Assembly (NCBI RefSeq): GCF_900177245.1
Contig: NZ_FXBM01000001.1
Location: forward strand, 1,178,001-1,242,000
Reading direction: 5' to 3'
Source: Rathayibacter oskolensis
GTDB lineage: Bacteria > Actinomycetota > Actinomycetes > Actinomycetales > Microbacteriaceae
DNA: 64,000 nucleotides
The notes under the pieces were generated by a model. The model was not told where the DNA came from, ran no database searches, and worked only from the letters and a program-made list of their open reading frames with translations. A program made the translations under genes and the position numbers. Positions within the stretch are counted from its first letter, which is position 1, and every line of letters starts with the position of its first letter. Below, piece after piece: positions 29,734 to 39,208 of this stretch.

Positions 29734-31590
29734 ATGCCTCGGATCCGACAACAAGATGTCGAAGAGGTCAAAGCCCGAGTGAACATCGGCGACGTGGTGG
29801 GCGAGTACGTCACGCTCAAGTCGGCCGGCGTCGGCTCGCTGAAGGGGCTCTGCCCCTTCCACGACGAGCGCAGCCCGAGCTTCCACGTGCGCCCGCAGGC
29901 CGGCTTCTACCACTGCTTCGGCTGCCAGGAGTCGGGCGACGTCTACAGCTTCATCATGAAGATGGACCACACCTCGTTCAGCGAGACGGTCGAGCGCCTC
30001 GCTCAGAGGATCGGCTTCCCCATCCAGTACGAGGAGGGCGGCGGTCAGGCGCCGGAGACCGGCGGACGCGCCCGCCTGCTCGCGGCGAACGACGCGGCCG
30101 AGGAGTACTTCCGCGAGCAGCTCGCCACTCCCGGCGCCGACGTCGGGCGCCGGTTCCTCGGCGAGCGCGGCTTCGACCGCGCGGCGGCCGACCGCTTCGG
30201 AGTCGGCTTCGCCCCCGACGGCTGGGACGGCCTCACCACCGCTCTCAAGCGCAGGGGCTTTACCGAGCCGGAGCTCACGGCGGCCGGGCTCGTCAGCAGC
30301 AGCAACCGCGGAGGCGTGTACGACCGGTTCCGCGGTCGGCTCGTCTGGCCGATCCGCGACGTCACCGGGCAGACGGTCGGCTTCGGCGCGCGGCGCCTCC
30401 TCGAGGAGGACAAGGGCCCCAAGTACCTCAACACCCCCGAGACGCCCGTCTACCACAAGTCGCAGGTGCTCTACGGGCTCGACCTGGCCAAGCGCGACAT
30501 CTCGCGCGGGCACCAGGTCGTCGTGGTCGAGGGGTACACGGATGTGATGGCCTGCCATCTGGCGGGCGTGACCACCGCGGTGGCGACGTGCGGCACCTCC
30601 TTCGGCGTCGACCACATCAAGGTGCTGCGCCGCGTGCTCGGCGACGACACCGGGATCGGCGAGGTCGTCTTCACCTTCGACCCCGATGCGGCGGGTCAGA
30701 AGGCCGCGATGCGCGCGTTCCAGGAGGAGCACCGTTTCGCCGCGCAGACGTTCGTCGCGGTCGCACCCGAGGGTCTCGACCCGTGCGACCTCCGCCTCAA
30801 CCGGGGCGACGACGCCGTGCGCAGGCTGATCGACGACAAGAAGCCCATGTTCGAGTTCGTGATCCGGCAGCTCCTCGCCCGCTACGACCTCGACACGGTC
30901 GAGGGCCGGATCGCCGCACTCCGCGCCGCCGCGCCGGTCGTCGCCGACATCCGCGACCCCGCGCTGCGCCCGGGCTACTCGCGCGAGCTCGCTCGGATGC
31001 TCGGACTGGACATGGCCGAGGTCAACTCCGCGGTCCGCTCGGCCGGCGCGCGCTCGCGCCCCACCGCGGCTCGACCGGAGCAGCGCGACGCCGAGACCGC
31101 CGCGCCGGAGGCTCCGGCGGGCGCCCGGCTCGCCGACCTCCCGCTCGACGTCGTGACGCGCATCGAGCGCGAGGCGCTGATGGCGATGCTGCAGCTCCCG
31201 CAGATGATGGGCGATGATCTGCTCGCGCGGGCGGCGCACGCGGCCGTCACGAACGAGACCCTCCGCGTCGTGCGCGACGCCGTCGTCGCCAACCTCGAGC
31301 GCGCGCAGGACCGCGACTGGGTCGAGCACGTCGCGGCCGACGTGCCGGCGCCCTTCGCCTCCCTCGTGCGCCAGCTCGCCGTGGCGCCGATCCCGGCGGC
31401 CGACGAGGCCGGACTCTCGAGGTACGCCCGCGACGTCGCGATCTCGCTCATCGAGCGCGACCTCCTCCGCGAGATCGCCGAGCTGCGGGGCGCGCTCCAG
31501 CGAGCGTCCGCAGACCCGGTGATGTCCCGCGCCGTGCAGGTCAGACTGGTCGAGCTCGAGCGCCAGAAGCGCGCACTGCGGACGGAGTGA
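29734..31590 (+). CDS. dnaG: DNA primase
   Basis: Synthesises RNA primers at the replication fork. The 618-residue protein has the N-terminal CHC2 zinc finger (CPFHDERSPSFHV and YHCFGCQESGDVYSFIM, about residues 40-75), the RNA-polymerase core with TOPRIM motifs VVVVEGYTDVMACHLAG and FTFDPDAAGQKAAM (about 265-330), and a C-terminal helicase-binding region (about 460-618). ATG 29734 is preferred because the family begins MPRIRQQDVEEVKARVNI and a TACGAT box ends seven bases upstream, suggesting leaderless translation; the longer frame adds an unconserved stretch. It closes the dusB-dgt-dnaG group. Confidence 0.96.
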   Translation: MPRIRQQDVEEVKARVNIGDVVGEYVTLKSAGVGSLKGLCPFHDERSPSFHVRPQAGFYHCFGCQESGDVYSFIMKMDHTSFSETVERLAQRIGFPIQYEEGGGQAPETGGRARLLAANDAAEEYFREQLATPGADVGRRFLGERGFDRAAADRFGVGFAPDGWDGLTTALKRRGFTEPELTAAGLVSSSNRGGVYDRFRGRLVWPIRDVTGQTVGFGARRLLEEDKGPKYLNTPETPVYHKSQVLYGLDLAKRDISRGHQVVVVEGYTDVMACHLAGVTTAVATCGTSFGVDHIKVLRRVLGDDTGIGEVVFTFDPDAAGQKAAMRAFQEEHRFAAQTFVAVAPEGLDPCDLRLNRGDDAVRRLIDDKKPMFEFVIRQLLARYDLDTVEGRIAALRAAAPVVADIRDPALRPGYSRELARMLGLDMAEVNSAVRSAGARSRPTAARPEQRDAETAAPEAPAGARLADLPLDVVTRIEREALMAMLQLPQMMGDDLLARAAHAAVTNETLRVVRDAVVANLERAQDRDWVEHVAADVPAPFASLVRQLAVAPIPAADEAGLSRYARDVAISLIERDLLREIAELRGALQRASADPVMSRAVQVRLVELERQKRALRTE

Positions 31591-31802
31591 CCGACGCCCG
31601 GGTGCGTGTTGCGGTCGTGTGAAGAATTCGGCGGCCGCCCGCTCCCGGTGCTGAGAGCGCTCCCGACTGTGTTACGACTGAGGAACAGCAATGCGGGCGC
31701 CCGGCGCCGCAGCGTGGCGGAGCACGGGACACCTGTGCGCCGTGACGCCCTGCGCGAGATGCGCGCCCGCATCCGATCCCTTACAGGAAGAGGCAGACGG
31801 AG

Positions 31803-33443
31803 ATGACATCCGCATCCACCCGGGGTACACGCGCACTGGCCGCGGCCGCAGGCTTCGCCGCGGTCGCGCTCGTGCTGGCGGGCTGCTCCGCCGGCGGTGA
31901 CGACTCGTCGGGCGACAGCGCCGCCGGGGGCACGCTCACCATCGGCACCACCGACAAGATCACGACGCTCGACCCCGCCGGCTCGTACGACAACGGCTCG
32001 TTCGCCGTGATGAACCAGGTGTTCCCGTTCCTGATGAACACGCCGTACGGCACTCCCGACGTCGAGCCGGACATCGCCGAGTCGGCCGAGTTCAGCTCGC
32101 CGACCGAGTACACGGTGACCCTCAAGGAGGGACTGAAGTGGGCGAACGGCAACGATCTGACCTCCTCCGACGTCAAGTTCTCCTTCGACCGCCAGCTCGC
32201 GATCGCCGACGCGAACGGCCCGTCCTCGCTCCTGGCGAACCTCGACAGCGTCGCGGCTCCCGATGACACGACCGTGGTCTTCACGCTCAAGTCCGAGAAC
32301 GACCAGACCTTCCCGCAGATCCTCTCGAGCCCTGCCGGACCGATCGTCGACGAGGACGTCTTCTCGGCCGACGCGCTCACCTCCGACGCCGACATCGTCG
32401 CGGGCGACGCCTTCGCGGGTCAGTACACGATCACGAACTACGACGTGAACAACCTGATCCAGTACAAGGCGTACGAGGGCTACGAGGGCGTGCTCGGAGC
32501 TGCGCGCACCGGCACGATCAACGTCAAGTACTACGCCGACTCGTCGAACCTCAAGCTCGACATCCAGGAGGGCAACATCGACGTGGCGTTCCGGAGCCTC
32601 TCCGCGACCGACGTCGAGGACCTCCGCGGCAACGACTCCGTCAAGGTGGTCGACGGCCCCGGCGGCGAGATCCGCTACATCGTCTTCAACTTCGACACGC
32701 AGCCGTTCGGCGCGACCACCCCGGAGGCGGACGCGACCAAGTCGCTCGCCGTGCGCCAGGCCGTGGCCGACCTGATCGACCGCGACGAGATCGCCGACCA
32801 GGTCTACAAGGGCACCTACACCCCGCTGTACTCCTACGTCCCCGCGGGCCTCACCGGTGCGACCGAACCGCTGAAGAGCCTCTACGGCGACGGCGAGGGC
32901 GGCCCCGACGCCGACAAGGCCAAGGCGACCCTCGATGCCGCCGGCGTGACCGGTCCGGTGACGCTGAACCTGCAGTACTCGAACGACCACTACGGTCCGT
33001 CCTCGGGCGACGAGTACGCGCTGATCAAGGACCAGCTGGAGTCGTCGGGCCTGTTCACCGTGAACCTGCAGACGACGGAGTGGGTCCAGTACTCGAAGGA
33101 CCGCTCGAGCGACGTCTACCCGGCGTACCAGCTCGGCTGGTTCCCCGACTACTCCGACGCGGACAACTACCTGTCGCCGTTCTTCATCAAGGAGAACTTC
33201 CTCGCCAACCACTTCGACGACGCCGAGGTGCAGTCGCTGATCGCGGAGCAGGTCTCGACGACCGATCCCGACGCGCGCACCGCGATCATCGAGGAGATCC
33301 AGGAGAAGGTCGCGGCCCAGCTGTCGACCGTCCCCTACCTCCAGGGTTCGCAGGTCGCGGTCGTCGGCAGCACGGTGACGGGCACCGAGGACACCCTCGA
33401 CGCCTCGTTCAAGTTCCGCTACGGAGCGCTCAGCAAGGGCTGA
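31803..33443 (+). CDS. ABC transporter substrate-binding lipoprotein, family 5 (oligo/dipeptide type)
   Basis: The extracytoplasmic receptor of a peptide/nickel-type ABC importer. A lipoprotein signal peptide ends in the lipobox LAGC with acylated Cys28. The 546-residue protein then shows the SBP family 5 pattern: TLTIGTTDKITTLDPAGSYD, PDIAESAEFSSPTEYTVTLK, LTSSDVKFSFDRQL and the two-lobed body ending KFRYGALSKG. GGAAGAGG lies eight bases before the ATG. It is the first gene of a six-gene operon and is separated from the first permease by a hairpin, which could keep this subunit at higher levels than the membrane parts. The ligand (di-/oligopeptide or other) cannot be read from sequence. Confidence 0.93.
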   Translation: MTSASTRGTRALAAAAGFAAVALVLAGCSAGGDDSSGDSAAGGTLTIGTTDKITTLDPAGSYDNGSFAVMNQVFPFLMNTPYGTPDVEPDIAESAEFSSPTEYTVTLKEGLKWANGNDLTSSDVKFSFDRQLAIADANGPSSLLANLDSVAAPDDTTVVFTLKSENDQTFPQILSSPAGPIVDEDVFSADALTSDADIVAGDAFAGQYTITNYDVNNLIQYKAYEGYEGVLGAARTGTINVKYYADSSNLKLDIQEGNIDVAFRSLSATDVEDLRGNDSVKVVDGPGGEIRYIVFNFDTQPFGATTPEADATKSLAVRQAVADLIDRDEIADQVYKGTYTPLYSYVPAGLTGATEPLKSLYGDGEGGPDADKAKATLDAAGVTGPVTLNLQYSNDHYGPSSGDEYALIKDQLESSGLFTVNLQTTEWVQYSKDRSSDVYPAYQLGWFPDYSDADNYLSPFFIKENFLANHFDDAEVQSLIAEQVSTTDPDARTAIIEEIQEKVAAQLSTVPYLQGSQVAVVGSTVTGTEDTLDASFKFRYGALSKG

Positions 33444-33453
33444 TCCACCCCGG

Positions 33454-33492
33454 GGCCGGCGCCTCCCCTCGCGGGGGGGCGCCGGCCTTTCT
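33454..33492 (+). terminator. Intraoperon hairpin/attenuating terminator
   Basis: GGCCGGCGCC-T-CCCC, a short loop, then GGGG and GGCGCCGGCC, followed by TTTCT. It lies between the binding-protein gene and the permease gene, whose GTG starts 17 bases later. Partial termination here would produce an excess of binding protein over membrane components. Confidence 0.7.
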
Positions 33493-33508
33493 CCACGAAA
33501 GGCATCAC

Positions 33509-34588
33509 GTGACGACAGCCACGACGGCTGCGGCGACGGCGCCCACCCGGCGCACGAGCGGCTCAGGAGGCGGACTCGGGCGCTACCTGCTCGTCCGCTT
33601 CCTGCTCATCATCCCGACCGTCTTCATCCTCGTGACGATGGTGTTCCTCCTCATGCGCACGACGGGCGACCCGATCACGGCGGCGCTCGGCGGGCGCCTG
33701 AGCGCCGATCAGCTCGCCGAGCGCGTCGCCGAGGCCGGCTACGACCGCCCGCTGATCGTGCAGTACTTCGAGTACCTCGGTCAGCTGCTGACCGGCGACT
33801 TCGGCACCACGCTCAGCGACAACCGCCCCGTCACGGAGGTGCTGCTGACCTACGGCGCGGCCACCGTCGAGCTGGCGTTCTACGCCCTGATCGTGGCCTT
33901 CCTCGTCGGCATCCCGCTCGGGATGCTCGCCGCCTACCACCGCGACCGCACGCCGGATGCGATCCTGCGCATCTTCGCGATCCTCTGCTACGCGACCCCC
34001 GTCTTCTTCGCGGGCCTGCTGCTCAAGCTCGTCTTCTCGGTGTGGCTCAAGTGGTTCCCGGTCGCCGGGCGCGCGTCGACCGGCACCGAGCTCTCGCTGC
34101 AGTTCCTCGAGAACAAGACGGGGATCTACCTGATCGACGCGATCCAGACCGGTGATCCGGCCGCCGTGGCCGACGTGCTCTCGCACGCGGTCCTCCCGGC
34201 CGTCGCCCTGGGTCTGCTGACCGCCGGCATCTTCCTCCGCCTGGTCCGCACCAACGTCATCGGCACGCTCGGGACCGACTACGTCGACGCGGCGCGCTCG
34301 CGCGGTGTCAGCGAGTTCCGCCTCGTGCGCACCCACGCCTACCGTCCTGCGCTCATCCCGATCATCACGGTCATCGGCCTGCAGATCGCGCTGCTCCTCG
34401 GCGGCGCGGTCCTCACCGAGACGACCTTCGAGTGGAAGGGTCTCGGCTTCCAGCTGGCCGAGTACCTCCAGGCGCGCGACTTCGTCGCGGTGCAGGGCAT
34501 CGTCGCCCTGCTCGCGGTGATCGTGGCGCTCACCAACTTCATCGTCGACGTCATCGCGGCGCTCATCGACCCGCGAGTGAGGTACTGA
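33509..34588 (+). CDS. ABC transporter permease, DppB/OppB type
   Basis: Inner-membrane subunit of the peptide-type importer. GTG 33509 gives 359 residues: a short Thr/Ala-rich N-terminus, the first membrane helix (YLLVRFLLIIPTVFILVTMV), the periplasmic loop YLGQLLTGDFGTTLSDNRPV, and the binding-protein-dependent transport domain with its EAA loop DYVDAARSRGVSEFRLVRTH, which contacts the ATPases. It ends with the family motif VDVIAALIDPRVRY. Longer in-frame starts lie inside the lipoprotein gene. The second permease begins two bases after the stop. Confidence 0.93.
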   Translation: MTTATTAAATAPTRRTSGSGGGLGRYLLVRFLLIIPTVFILVTMVFLLMRTTGDPITAALGGRLSADQLAERVAEAGYDRPLIVQYFEYLGQLLTGDFGTTLSDNRPVTEVLLTYGAATVELAFYALIVAFLVGIPLGMLAAYHRDRTPDAILRIFAILCYATPVFFAGLLLKLVFSVWLKWFPVAGRASTGTELSLQFLENKTGIYLIDAIQTGDPAAVADVLSHAVLPAVALGLLTAGIFLRLVRTNVIGTLGTDYVDAARSRGVSEFRLVRTHAYRPALIPIITVIGLQIALLLGGAVLTETTFEWKGLGFQLAEYLQARDFVAVQGIVALLAVIVALTNFIVDVIAALIDPRVRY

Positions 34589-34590
34589 TC

Positions 34591-35649
34591 ATGAGCGACA
34601 CCACCGCTCCGGCGCGCCCGCGCCGCCGCCTCGTCGACCGGCTCCCGGTCGTCCACCAGCTCCGGCAGAGCGTCGGCCTCCAGCGCGGGATGCTCGTGAC
34701 CGGCCTCGTGATCACCGGCGCGTTCCTCCTGGTCGCCCTGTTCGCGCCGCTGCTCGCGCCCTACGGCTACTCGCAGCTGCGCTCGGGCGACGACGCGTTC
34801 GGCGCGCAGCAGCCCCCGAGCGCCGAGCACCTGCTCGGCACCACGGTCGGGGGCTACGACGTCCTGTCCCGCGTCGTCTGGGGCGCCCAGACCGCGTTCC
34901 TCGTGATCGTCGTCGCCGTCGTCCTCTCGATCTTCCTCGGCGTCTTCCTCGGCCTCGTCTCCGGCTACCTCGGCGGCTGGCTCGACCGCGTCCTCGTCGT
35001 GATCTGCGATGCGATCTACGCGTTCCCGACCCTGCTTCTCGCGATCGTCATGTCGATCGTCATCTCGGGCGGCCAGTCCGACCTGTGGGCGGGCATCCTC
35101 GCCGCCGCCGTCTCGATCACCGTCGTCTACATCCCGCAGTACTTCCGGGTCATCCGCGCCGAGACGGTGCGGATCAAGGGGGACGCCTTCGTCGAGTCGG
35201 CGAAGGTCATCGGAGCCTCGACCCCGCGGATCATGTTCCGCCACGTTCTGCGGAACGCCACCCGCACTCTGCCGCTGATCTTCACGCTCAACTCGTCCGA
35301 GGCGATCCTGACGCTGGCGGGTCTCGGGTTCCTCGGATTCGGCATCGAGCCGACCTCGGCCGCCGAGTGGGGCTACGACCTCAACAAGGCCCTGTCCGAC
35401 GTCACGAGCGGGATCTGGTGGACCTCCGTCTTCCCCGGTCTCGCGATCGTCCTCGTCGTGCTCGGCATCACCCTCGTCGGAGAGAGCCTGAACGACCTCG
35501 CCGACCCGCGCCTGCGCGGCCGCCGCGCGGTGGCCGCCGGAGCGGGCGACATCGCCGCGACGTCCGTCGTCCCCGGCGGCGTCCTCGTCGCCGACGGCCT
35601 GGAGACGCCGGGACACGATCCCAGCGCCGGAACGGAGCAGACGCGATGA
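34591..35649 (+). CDS. ABC transporter permease, DppC/OppC type
   Basis: Second membrane subunit, 352 residues. The N-terminal helix region (MLVTGLVITGAFLLVALFAPLLAPYG) and the following SAEHLLGTTVGGYDVLSRVVWGAQ are typical of DppC proteins. The EAA loop is ESAKVIGASTPRIMFRHVL, and the C-terminal ESLNDLADPRLRGRR marks the family end. A nonconserved tail of about 40 residues follows, ending GTEQTR. The stop overlaps the ATG of the ATPase gene (ATGA). Confidence 0.93.
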   Translation: MSDTTAPARPRRRLVDRLPVVHQLRQSVGLQRGMLVTGLVITGAFLLVALFAPLLAPYGYSQLRSGDDAFGAQQPPSAEHLLGTTVGGYDVLSRVVWGAQTAFLVIVVAVVLSIFLGVFLGLVSGYLGGWLDRVLVVICDAIYAFPTLLLAIVMSIVISGGQSDLWAGILAAAVSITVVYIPQYFRVIRAETVRIKGDAFVESAKVIGASTPRIMFRHVLRNATRTLPLIFTLNSSEAILTLAGLGFLGFGIEPTSAAEWGYDLNKALSDVTSGIWWTSVFPGLAIVLVVLGITLVGESLNDLADPRLRGRRAVAAGAGDIAATSVVPGGVLVADGLETPGHDPSAGTEQTR

Positions 35650-37349
35650 GCGACCAGCGCCCGATCGTCGACATCACCGATCTCGAAGTGGCCTTCGCGA
35701 GCGACCGCGGGGCGGTGCGCGCGGTCGCGGGGGTGAGCCTCCGGGTCGAACGCGGCGAGGTGCTCGCCATCGTCGGCGAGTCGGGGAGCGGCAAGACCGT
35801 GACCGCCAAGACGATCCTCGGCCTCCTGCCCGAGACGGCGACCGCCTCGGGCGTCGTGCTGCTCTCGAAGAAGGACGGGAGCGCCTCCACCGACGTCGTC
35901 TCGGTGCCGAAGTCGCGCCTGCGCGAGATCCGCGGCACCGATGTCGCCATGGTCTTCCAGGAGCCGTCGACGGCGCTCAACCCCGTGTTCACCGTCGGCT
36001 GGCAGATCGCCGAGGGGATCCGCGCCCACGGCTCGGTCTCGAAGAAGGAGGCGCGGGCGCGCGCGATCGACGTGCTCCGCACGGTCGGCATCCCGGATCC
36101 GGAGAAGCGGGTCGACTACTACCCGCACCAGTTCTCGGGCGGGCAGAAGCAGCGCGTCGTGATCGCGATGGCGCTCGTGCTCGATCCGGGGCTCATCGTC
36201 GCCGACGAGCCGACGACCGCGCTCGACGTCACCGTGCAGGCCGAGATCCTCGACCTCCTCCGCCGCTGCCGCGACGACTTCGGCACCTCGATCGTGCTGA
36301 TCACCCACAACATGGGAGTCGTCGCCGACCTCGCCGACCGCGTCGCGGTGATGTACCAGGGCGAGCTCGTCGAGCAGGCGCCCGTCGCCGAGCTCTTCGC
36401 CTCGCCGAAGGCCGAGTACACGAAGAAGCTGCTCGCCGCTGTGCCGCACGTGGGGCAGGGAGTGGCGAGGGCGAAGGACCGGGCGATAGCGCGGGCGGTC
36501 GCGCCGGAGGCGGAGACGCTGGTCCAGGCAGACGGCCTGCGGATCCAGTACCCCGGGCGCCTCGGCCGGCCCGGGTTCGTCGCCGTCGACGGCGTCTCGT
36601 TCCGGATCCGCGCGGGCGAGGTGCTCGGCCTCGTCGGCGAGAGCGGGTCGGGCAAGACCACGATCGGGCGCGCCATCGCCGGGCTCACGACCGTCACCGG
36701 CGGCTCGCTCCGGGTGCTGGGCAAGGAGATGCGGGGGATCCGCGAGCGGAGCTTCCGCCCGGTCCGCGGTGACATCGGCTTCGTCTTCCAGGATCCGGCG
36801 TCGAGCTTCAACCCGCTGCTGACCATCGCCGAGTGCGTGGCCGAACCGCTGATCGTGCACGGGCGCTCCCGCGACGCCGGCACCGCCCGCAACCGCGTCG
36901 ACGAGCTGCTCGAGGCGGTGCAGCTGCCCCGTTCCTACGGCGACCGCTACCCGCACGAGCTCTCGGGCGGTCAGCGTCAGCGTGCGAGCCTCGCCCGAGC
37001 GCTGGCGCTCGAGCCGAAGCTGCTGATCGCCGACGAGCCCACCTCGGCGCTCGACGTGTCGGTGCAGGCCCGTGTGCTCGAGCTCTTCTCCGAGCTGCAG
37101 CGGGAGTTCGGGTTCGCCTCGCTCTTCATCAGCCACGACCTGGCCGTGGTCGACCTCCTCGCCGACCGGATCGCCGTGCTCTACCGCGGGGAGCTCGTCG
37201 AGGAGGGGACGGGCGAGGAGGTGCTCTCGGCGCCGAAGCACCCCTACACGCAGCGTCTGCTCGCCTCCCTCCCGGTGCCCGACCCCGGCGAGCAGGCCGA
37301 GCGCCGCGAGCTGCTCCGCAGGATCACGCACGCGGAGCGGGACGCGTGA
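35646..37349 (+). CDS. Double ABC ATPase (fused DppD-DppF type)
   Basis: A 567-residue protein holding two complete nucleotide-binding domains, equivalent to DppD and DppF fused in one chain. The first has Walker A GESGSGKT, signature FSGGQKQR, Walker B LIVADEPTTALDV and H-loop ITHN; the second has Walker A GESGSGKT, signature LSGGQRQR, Walker B LIADEPTSALDV and H-loop ISHD. Each is followed by the oligopeptide-transporter C-terminal region (APVAELFASPKAEYTKKLL and SAPKHPYTQRLL). It should energise the two upstream permeases alone. Both overlap signals (ATGA before, GTGA after) show tight coupling with neighbours. Confidence 0.93.
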   Translation: MSDQRPIVDITDLEVAFASDRGAVRAVAGVSLRVERGEVLAIVGESGSGKTVTAKTILGLLPETATASGVVLLSKKDGSASTDVVSVPKSRLREIRGTDVAMVFQEPSTALNPVFTVGWQIAEGIRAHGSVSKKEARARAIDVLRTVGIPDPEKRVDYYPHQFSGGQKQRVVIAMALVLDPGLIVADEPTTALDVTVQAEILDLLRRCRDDFGTSIVLITHNMGVVADLADRVAVMYQGELVEQAPVAELFASPKAEYTKKLLAAVPHVGQGVARAKDRAIARAVAPEAETLVQADGLRIQYPGRLGRPGFVAVDGVSFRIRAGEVLGLVGESGSGKTTIGRAIAGLTTVTGGSLRVLGKEMRGIRERSFRPVRGDIGFVFQDPASSFNPLLTIAECVAEPLIVHGRSRDAGTARNRVDELLEAVQLPRSYGDRYPHELSGGQRQRASLARALALEPKLLIADEPTSALDVSVQARVLELFSELQREFGFASLFISHDLAVVDLLADRIAVLYRGELVEEGTGEEVLSAPKHPYTQRLLASLPVPDPGEQAERRELLRRITHAERDA

Positions 37350-38215
37350 GCACGGCGGAGGCGGCGCCGATCGTCGTCGACGATCTCAGCGTCGAGTACC
37401 CGCCGCGGGGGATCAGCGGGCGCTGGACGGCTCTGCGCGGGGTGAGCCTCCGCGTCGAGCCGGGTGAGGTCCTCGGGATCCTCGGCGGAAGCGGCTCCGG
37501 CAAGTCCACCCTGGCCAGGGTCCTCGGCGGCGACGGCCTGACAGGCGAGTCGGCGAGGACCCGCCCGGTGATCGTCGGGGGAGACGCGACCGTCGCCGGG
37601 CACCGCCTCCGCCATCTGCCGGCGCGCGAGATCAAGCGGTTCACCTTCGACGTCGCCTCCCTCGCCCAGGACGCGGGTGCGGCCCTGCGACCCGAGCTGA
37701 CCGTGTCGGAGCTGATCGCCGAGCCGATCTTCCTCCGCGACCGTCACTACGACCCCCGCAGCGCGGCGGTGCGGGTCGCGACCCTGCTCGACTCCGTGCA
37801 CCTGCCGCTGTTCCTGCTCGACCGCTTCCCGTACGAGCTGTCCAGCGGGCAGCGCCAGCGCGTCGCGATCGCCCGGGCGCTGGTGCTCGGGCCGAAGGTG
37901 CTCGTCGCCGACGAGCCCACCTCGGGGATCGACGCGACCGTCCGCGAGTCGATCGTCGATCTCCTCGCCGATCTGCGCCGCCAGGAGGGGTTCGCGGCCG
38001 TGGTCGTCAGCCACGACATCGACGTGCTGAACCGCGCGACGGACCGCATCGCGGTCCTGGTCGCCGGCGAGGTGGTCGCCTACGGCCCGCTGCTCGAGGT
38101 GCTCACGGAGGCGCGCCACCCCTACGTGCGCGAGCTCGGCGCCGCCTTCGCCGAGTACGAGCGCTTCGACGCCTCGCGCGCGCTCCGCGTCACCCCCGGC
38201 CCGGAGCAGGCGTGA
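37346..38215 (+). CDS. Additional ABC transporter ATP-binding protein
   Basis: A 289-residue single ATPase of the same oligopeptide/nickel subfamily, with Walker A GGSGSGKS, a modified signature LSSGQRQR (Ser in place of the first Gly), Walker B VLVADEPTSGID and H-loop VSHD. The Q-loop region reads SLAQDAGAALRPELTV, and the C-terminal region contains EARHPYVRELGAAF. Since the preceding protein already supplies two ATPase domains, this third one is unexpected; it may form a heterodimer or serve a different permease. GTGA overlaps link it to both neighbours. Confidence 0.9.
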   Translation: MSTAEAAPIVVDDLSVEYPPRGISGRWTALRGVSLRVEPGEVLGILGGSGSGKSTLARVLGGDGLTGESARTRPVIVGGDATVAGHRLRHLPAREIKRFTFDVASLAQDAGAALRPELTVSELIAEPIFLRDRHYDPRSAAVRVATLLDSVHLPLFLLDRFPYELSSGQRQRVAIARALVLGPKVLVADEPTSGIDATVRESIVDLLADLRRQEGFAAVVVSHDIDVLNRATDRIAVLVAGEVVAYGPLLEVLTEARHPYVRELGAAFAEYERFDASRALRVTPGPEQA

Positions 38216-39138
38216 GCGTCCCGCGGATCGCCGTGCTGCCGCGACCGAAGCAGATCTTCACCGACGCGATCGAGTCGGGAGGGGGGAGGGTCGTCGAGCT
38301 GGACGACGCGCCGGACGGCGTGCTCTGGCTCTCGTACGGCCGCACCGACGAGCTCGGCGACGTGCTCGCCGCGCACCCCGGTATCCGCTGGGTGCAGCTG
38401 CCGTGGGCCGGAGTGGACGCGTTCGCGTCGATCCTCCGCAGCGCCGACCGGCCGGGCCTTCGCTGGACGAGCGCGAAGGGCGCCTACTCCGAGCCGGTGG
38501 CCGAGCACGCCCTCGCCCTCACCCTGGCCCTGCTGCGCTCGCTACCCGAGCGCGCGCGGGCGCAGTCGTGGGGCGAGAAGCGGGCCGCGACCCTGCATCG
38601 CTCGCGCGTCGTCATCGTGGGCGCGGGAGGCATCGCCCGGGAGCTGCTCCGGCTGCTCGGCGTGTTCGACGCCGACGTCACCGTCGTGCGGCGCACCGCG
38701 GAGCCGATGACGGGTGCCGCGCGCACCGTCACCGCCGACCGTCTCGGCGAGGTCGTCCGCGACGCCGACGTGCTGATCCTCGCGGCCGCGGCGACCGGGA
38801 GCACGTCGCGACTCGTCGACGCGGCGCTGCTCGAGACGCTGCCCGACCGCGCCGTGCTCGTGAACATCGCCCGGGGGAGCCTCGTCGACACCGACGCCCT
38901 CGTGTCGGCCCTCGCCGAGGGTCGCCTCGCGGGAGCCGCCCTCGACGTCACCGACCCGGAGCCGCTGCCCGACGGCCATCCCCTCTGGGCCGAGCCGCGG
39001 TGCCTGATCACCCCGCACACCGCCGACACCCCCGAGATGACGGCGCCGCTCCTCGCCGAGCGGGTGCGGCGGAACGTCGCTGCGTTCGCAGCGGGACAGG
39101 AGCTCGTCGGGCTGGTCGACCCGTCGGCCGGGTACTGA
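38212..39138 (+). CDS. D-isomer specific 2-hydroxyacid dehydrogenase family protein
   Basis: A 308-residue NAD(P)-dependent dehydrogenase. GTG 38212 overlaps the ABC ATPase stop. The substrate domain covers the first 95 residues. The Rossmann motif VVIVGAGGIARELLRLL follows, then the catalytic set: Arg in VNIARGSLVDTDAL, Glu in LDVTDPEPLPDGHPLW and His in LITPHTADTPEM. Relatives reduce 2-keto acids such as glyoxylate, hydroxypyruvate or phosphoglycerate; the specific substrate is not evident. Its place at the end of the transporter operon suggests that the imported compound yields a 2-oxo acid or hydroxy acid (inference). Confidence 0.92.
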   Translation: MSVPRIAVLPRPKQIFTDAIESGGGRVVELDDAPDGVLWLSYGRTDELGDVLAAHPGIRWVQLPWAGVDAFASILRSADRPGLRWTSAKGAYSEPVAEHALALTLALLRSLPERARAQSWGEKRAATLHRSRVVIVGAGGIARELLRLLGVFDADVTVVRRTAEPMTGAARTVTADRLGEVVRDADVLILAAAATGSTSRLVDAALLETLPDRAVLVNIARGSLVDTDALVSALAEGRLAGAALDVTDPEPLPDGHPLWAEPRCLITPHTADTPEMTAPLLAERVRRNVAAFAAGQELVGLVDPSAGY

Positions 39139-39168
39139 GCGCGCTCCGCGTCGGTCCCGAGCGGTCTC

Positions 39169-39199
39169 GTGCCTCCCGTGCGACGTCTCACGGAGGCAC
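39169..39199 (+). terminator. Hairpin after the transporter operon
   Basis: GTGCCTCCCGTG at 39169-39180 pairs with CACGGAGGCAC at 39189-39199, with one bulged base and an eight-base loop. It starts 31 bases after the dehydrogenase stop. There is no T-tract; the assignment rests on strength and position. Confidence 0.5.
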
Positions 39200-39208
39200 C
39201 GCGTCGAT

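Noticed and set aside
31591-31802. Small RNA or riboswitch before the peptide transporter
   Set aside because: The 212-base gap has a possible TTACGAC -10 region but no structure I can recognise.
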